NCBI GenBank assembly: GCA_015233295.1
Contig: JADFYC010000011.1
Coordinates: 1 to 23,719, forward strand
Origin: Deltaproteobacteria bacterium
Lineage (GTDB): Bacteria > Desulfobacterota > JADFXK01
Direction: 5' to 3'
DNA: 23,719 bases
In this document: piece by piece, positions 23,625-23,719 of the stretch
Position numbering within the stretch: position 1 is the stretch's first letter
Layout: every line of letters starts with the position of its first letter
The notes under the pieces: generated by a model
Databases searched by the model: none
Told to the model about the DNA's origin: nothing
The model's input: only the letters and a program-made list of their open reading frames with translations
Position numbers and translations under genes: made by a program

Positions 23625-23719
23625 TTAAGCGGTCCTCCATTCTGTTTTGTTTTTTACCATCGAATTGAGGATAATCAGTACCTTCCGCATACAGGCAGTC
23701 AGGGCTATCTTTTTGCTCT
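23625..23719 (-). CDS. IS110-family transposase, C-terminal end (partial)
   Basis: Reading in from the right edge on the minus strand, the last 30 codons give SKKIALTACMRKVLIILNSM followed by VKNKTEWRTA and a TAA at 23627-23625. The LTACMRKxLxILNxMxKNKTxW ending is the hallmark of the C-terminus (transposase_20 part) of IS110/IS116/IS1111 recombinases. These enzymes use a DEDD domain plus a C-terminal serine and insert without terminal inverted repeats in many cases, guided by a bridge RNA. Only the tail is in the window, so catalytic residues and completeness cannot be judged. It lies about 210 bp downstream of, and convergent with, the frameshifted AlbA_2 gene. Confidence 0.85.
   Translation of the reverse strand, partial: SKKIALTACMRKVLIILNSMVKNKTEWRTA

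Larger units (their letters stand above)
23412..23719 (-). mobile_element. Right part of an IS110-family insertion sequence (boundary uncertain)
   Basis: The element is recognised from the transposase C-terminus at 23625-23719 and the structured non-coding stretch next to it. Its outer boundary lies somewhere between 23412 and about 23530; no inverted repeat marks it, as is usual for the family. The base composition changes from AT-rich (23412-23510) to GC-richer (23515-23600), which may mark the junction. Confidence 0.5.

Overview
The window looks like a chromosomal stretch from a deltaproteobacterium (Desulfobacterota-like). The basis is inference from content: GC-moderate DNA, many large PAS/receiver histidine kinases of the kind abundant in sulfate-reducer relatives, a DUF6485 cysteine-rich protein, LarE, and a rhodanese fused to a ferritin-like domain. 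No rRNA, tRNA or CRISPR array is visible, so the taxon cannot be fixed from this window alone.

Layout. (1) Bases 1-5233, plus strand, a tight run of five genes: a PAS histidine kinase cut by the window edge, a receiver-GAF-like-histidine kinase that overlaps it, a small four-helix membrane protein, a sterol desaturase/fatty-acid hydroxylase-like protein and a rhodanese-rubrerythrin-like fusion. (2) Bases 5283-7787, minus strand, a large receiver-PAS-PAS-PAS-HisKA_2 kinase with a strong promoter and a long leader. (3) Bases 8547-11008, plus strand, a PhoB/PhoR-type pair coupled by an ATGA overlap. (4) Bases 11040-11858, minus strand, larE. (5) Bases 12153-12938, plus strand, an EcsC-family protein with its own near-consensus promoter. 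(6) Bases 13013-15408, minus strand, a coiled-coil protein built from 11-residue repeats, a small Cys protein, a double-GAF protein and a DUF6485 protein. (7) Bases 15626-21596, plus strand, a three-gene sensory unit: an NMT1/ThiY-like periplasmic binding protein, a dCache-HAMP-PAS-PAS-HisKA_2 kinase and a receiver-PAS-kinase-receiver-HPt hybrid. Its promoter lies inside a perfect 10+10 bp inverted repeat. (8) From about 21597 to the end, an accessory-looking region: palindromic repeats, a HicB-like antitoxin and an AlbA_2 (Schlafen-type) ATPase-like gene, each broken by an apparent single-base frameshift, then the C-terminal end of an IS110-family transposase with a foldable non-coding end.

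How it fits together. Most of the window is signal transduction: six sensor kinases, of which only PhoR has an adjacent DNA-binding response regulator. The binding-protein/dCache-kinase/hybrid-kinase operon is the best candidate for a little-described system: a solute-binding protein with no transporter partner that probably feeds a phosphorelay. The first cluster links two kinases to membrane-lipid modification and a sulfur/diiron redox protein, suggesting an envelope or oxidative-stress response (inference). The right end looks like decaying or mis-sequenced mobile/defence-type DNA.
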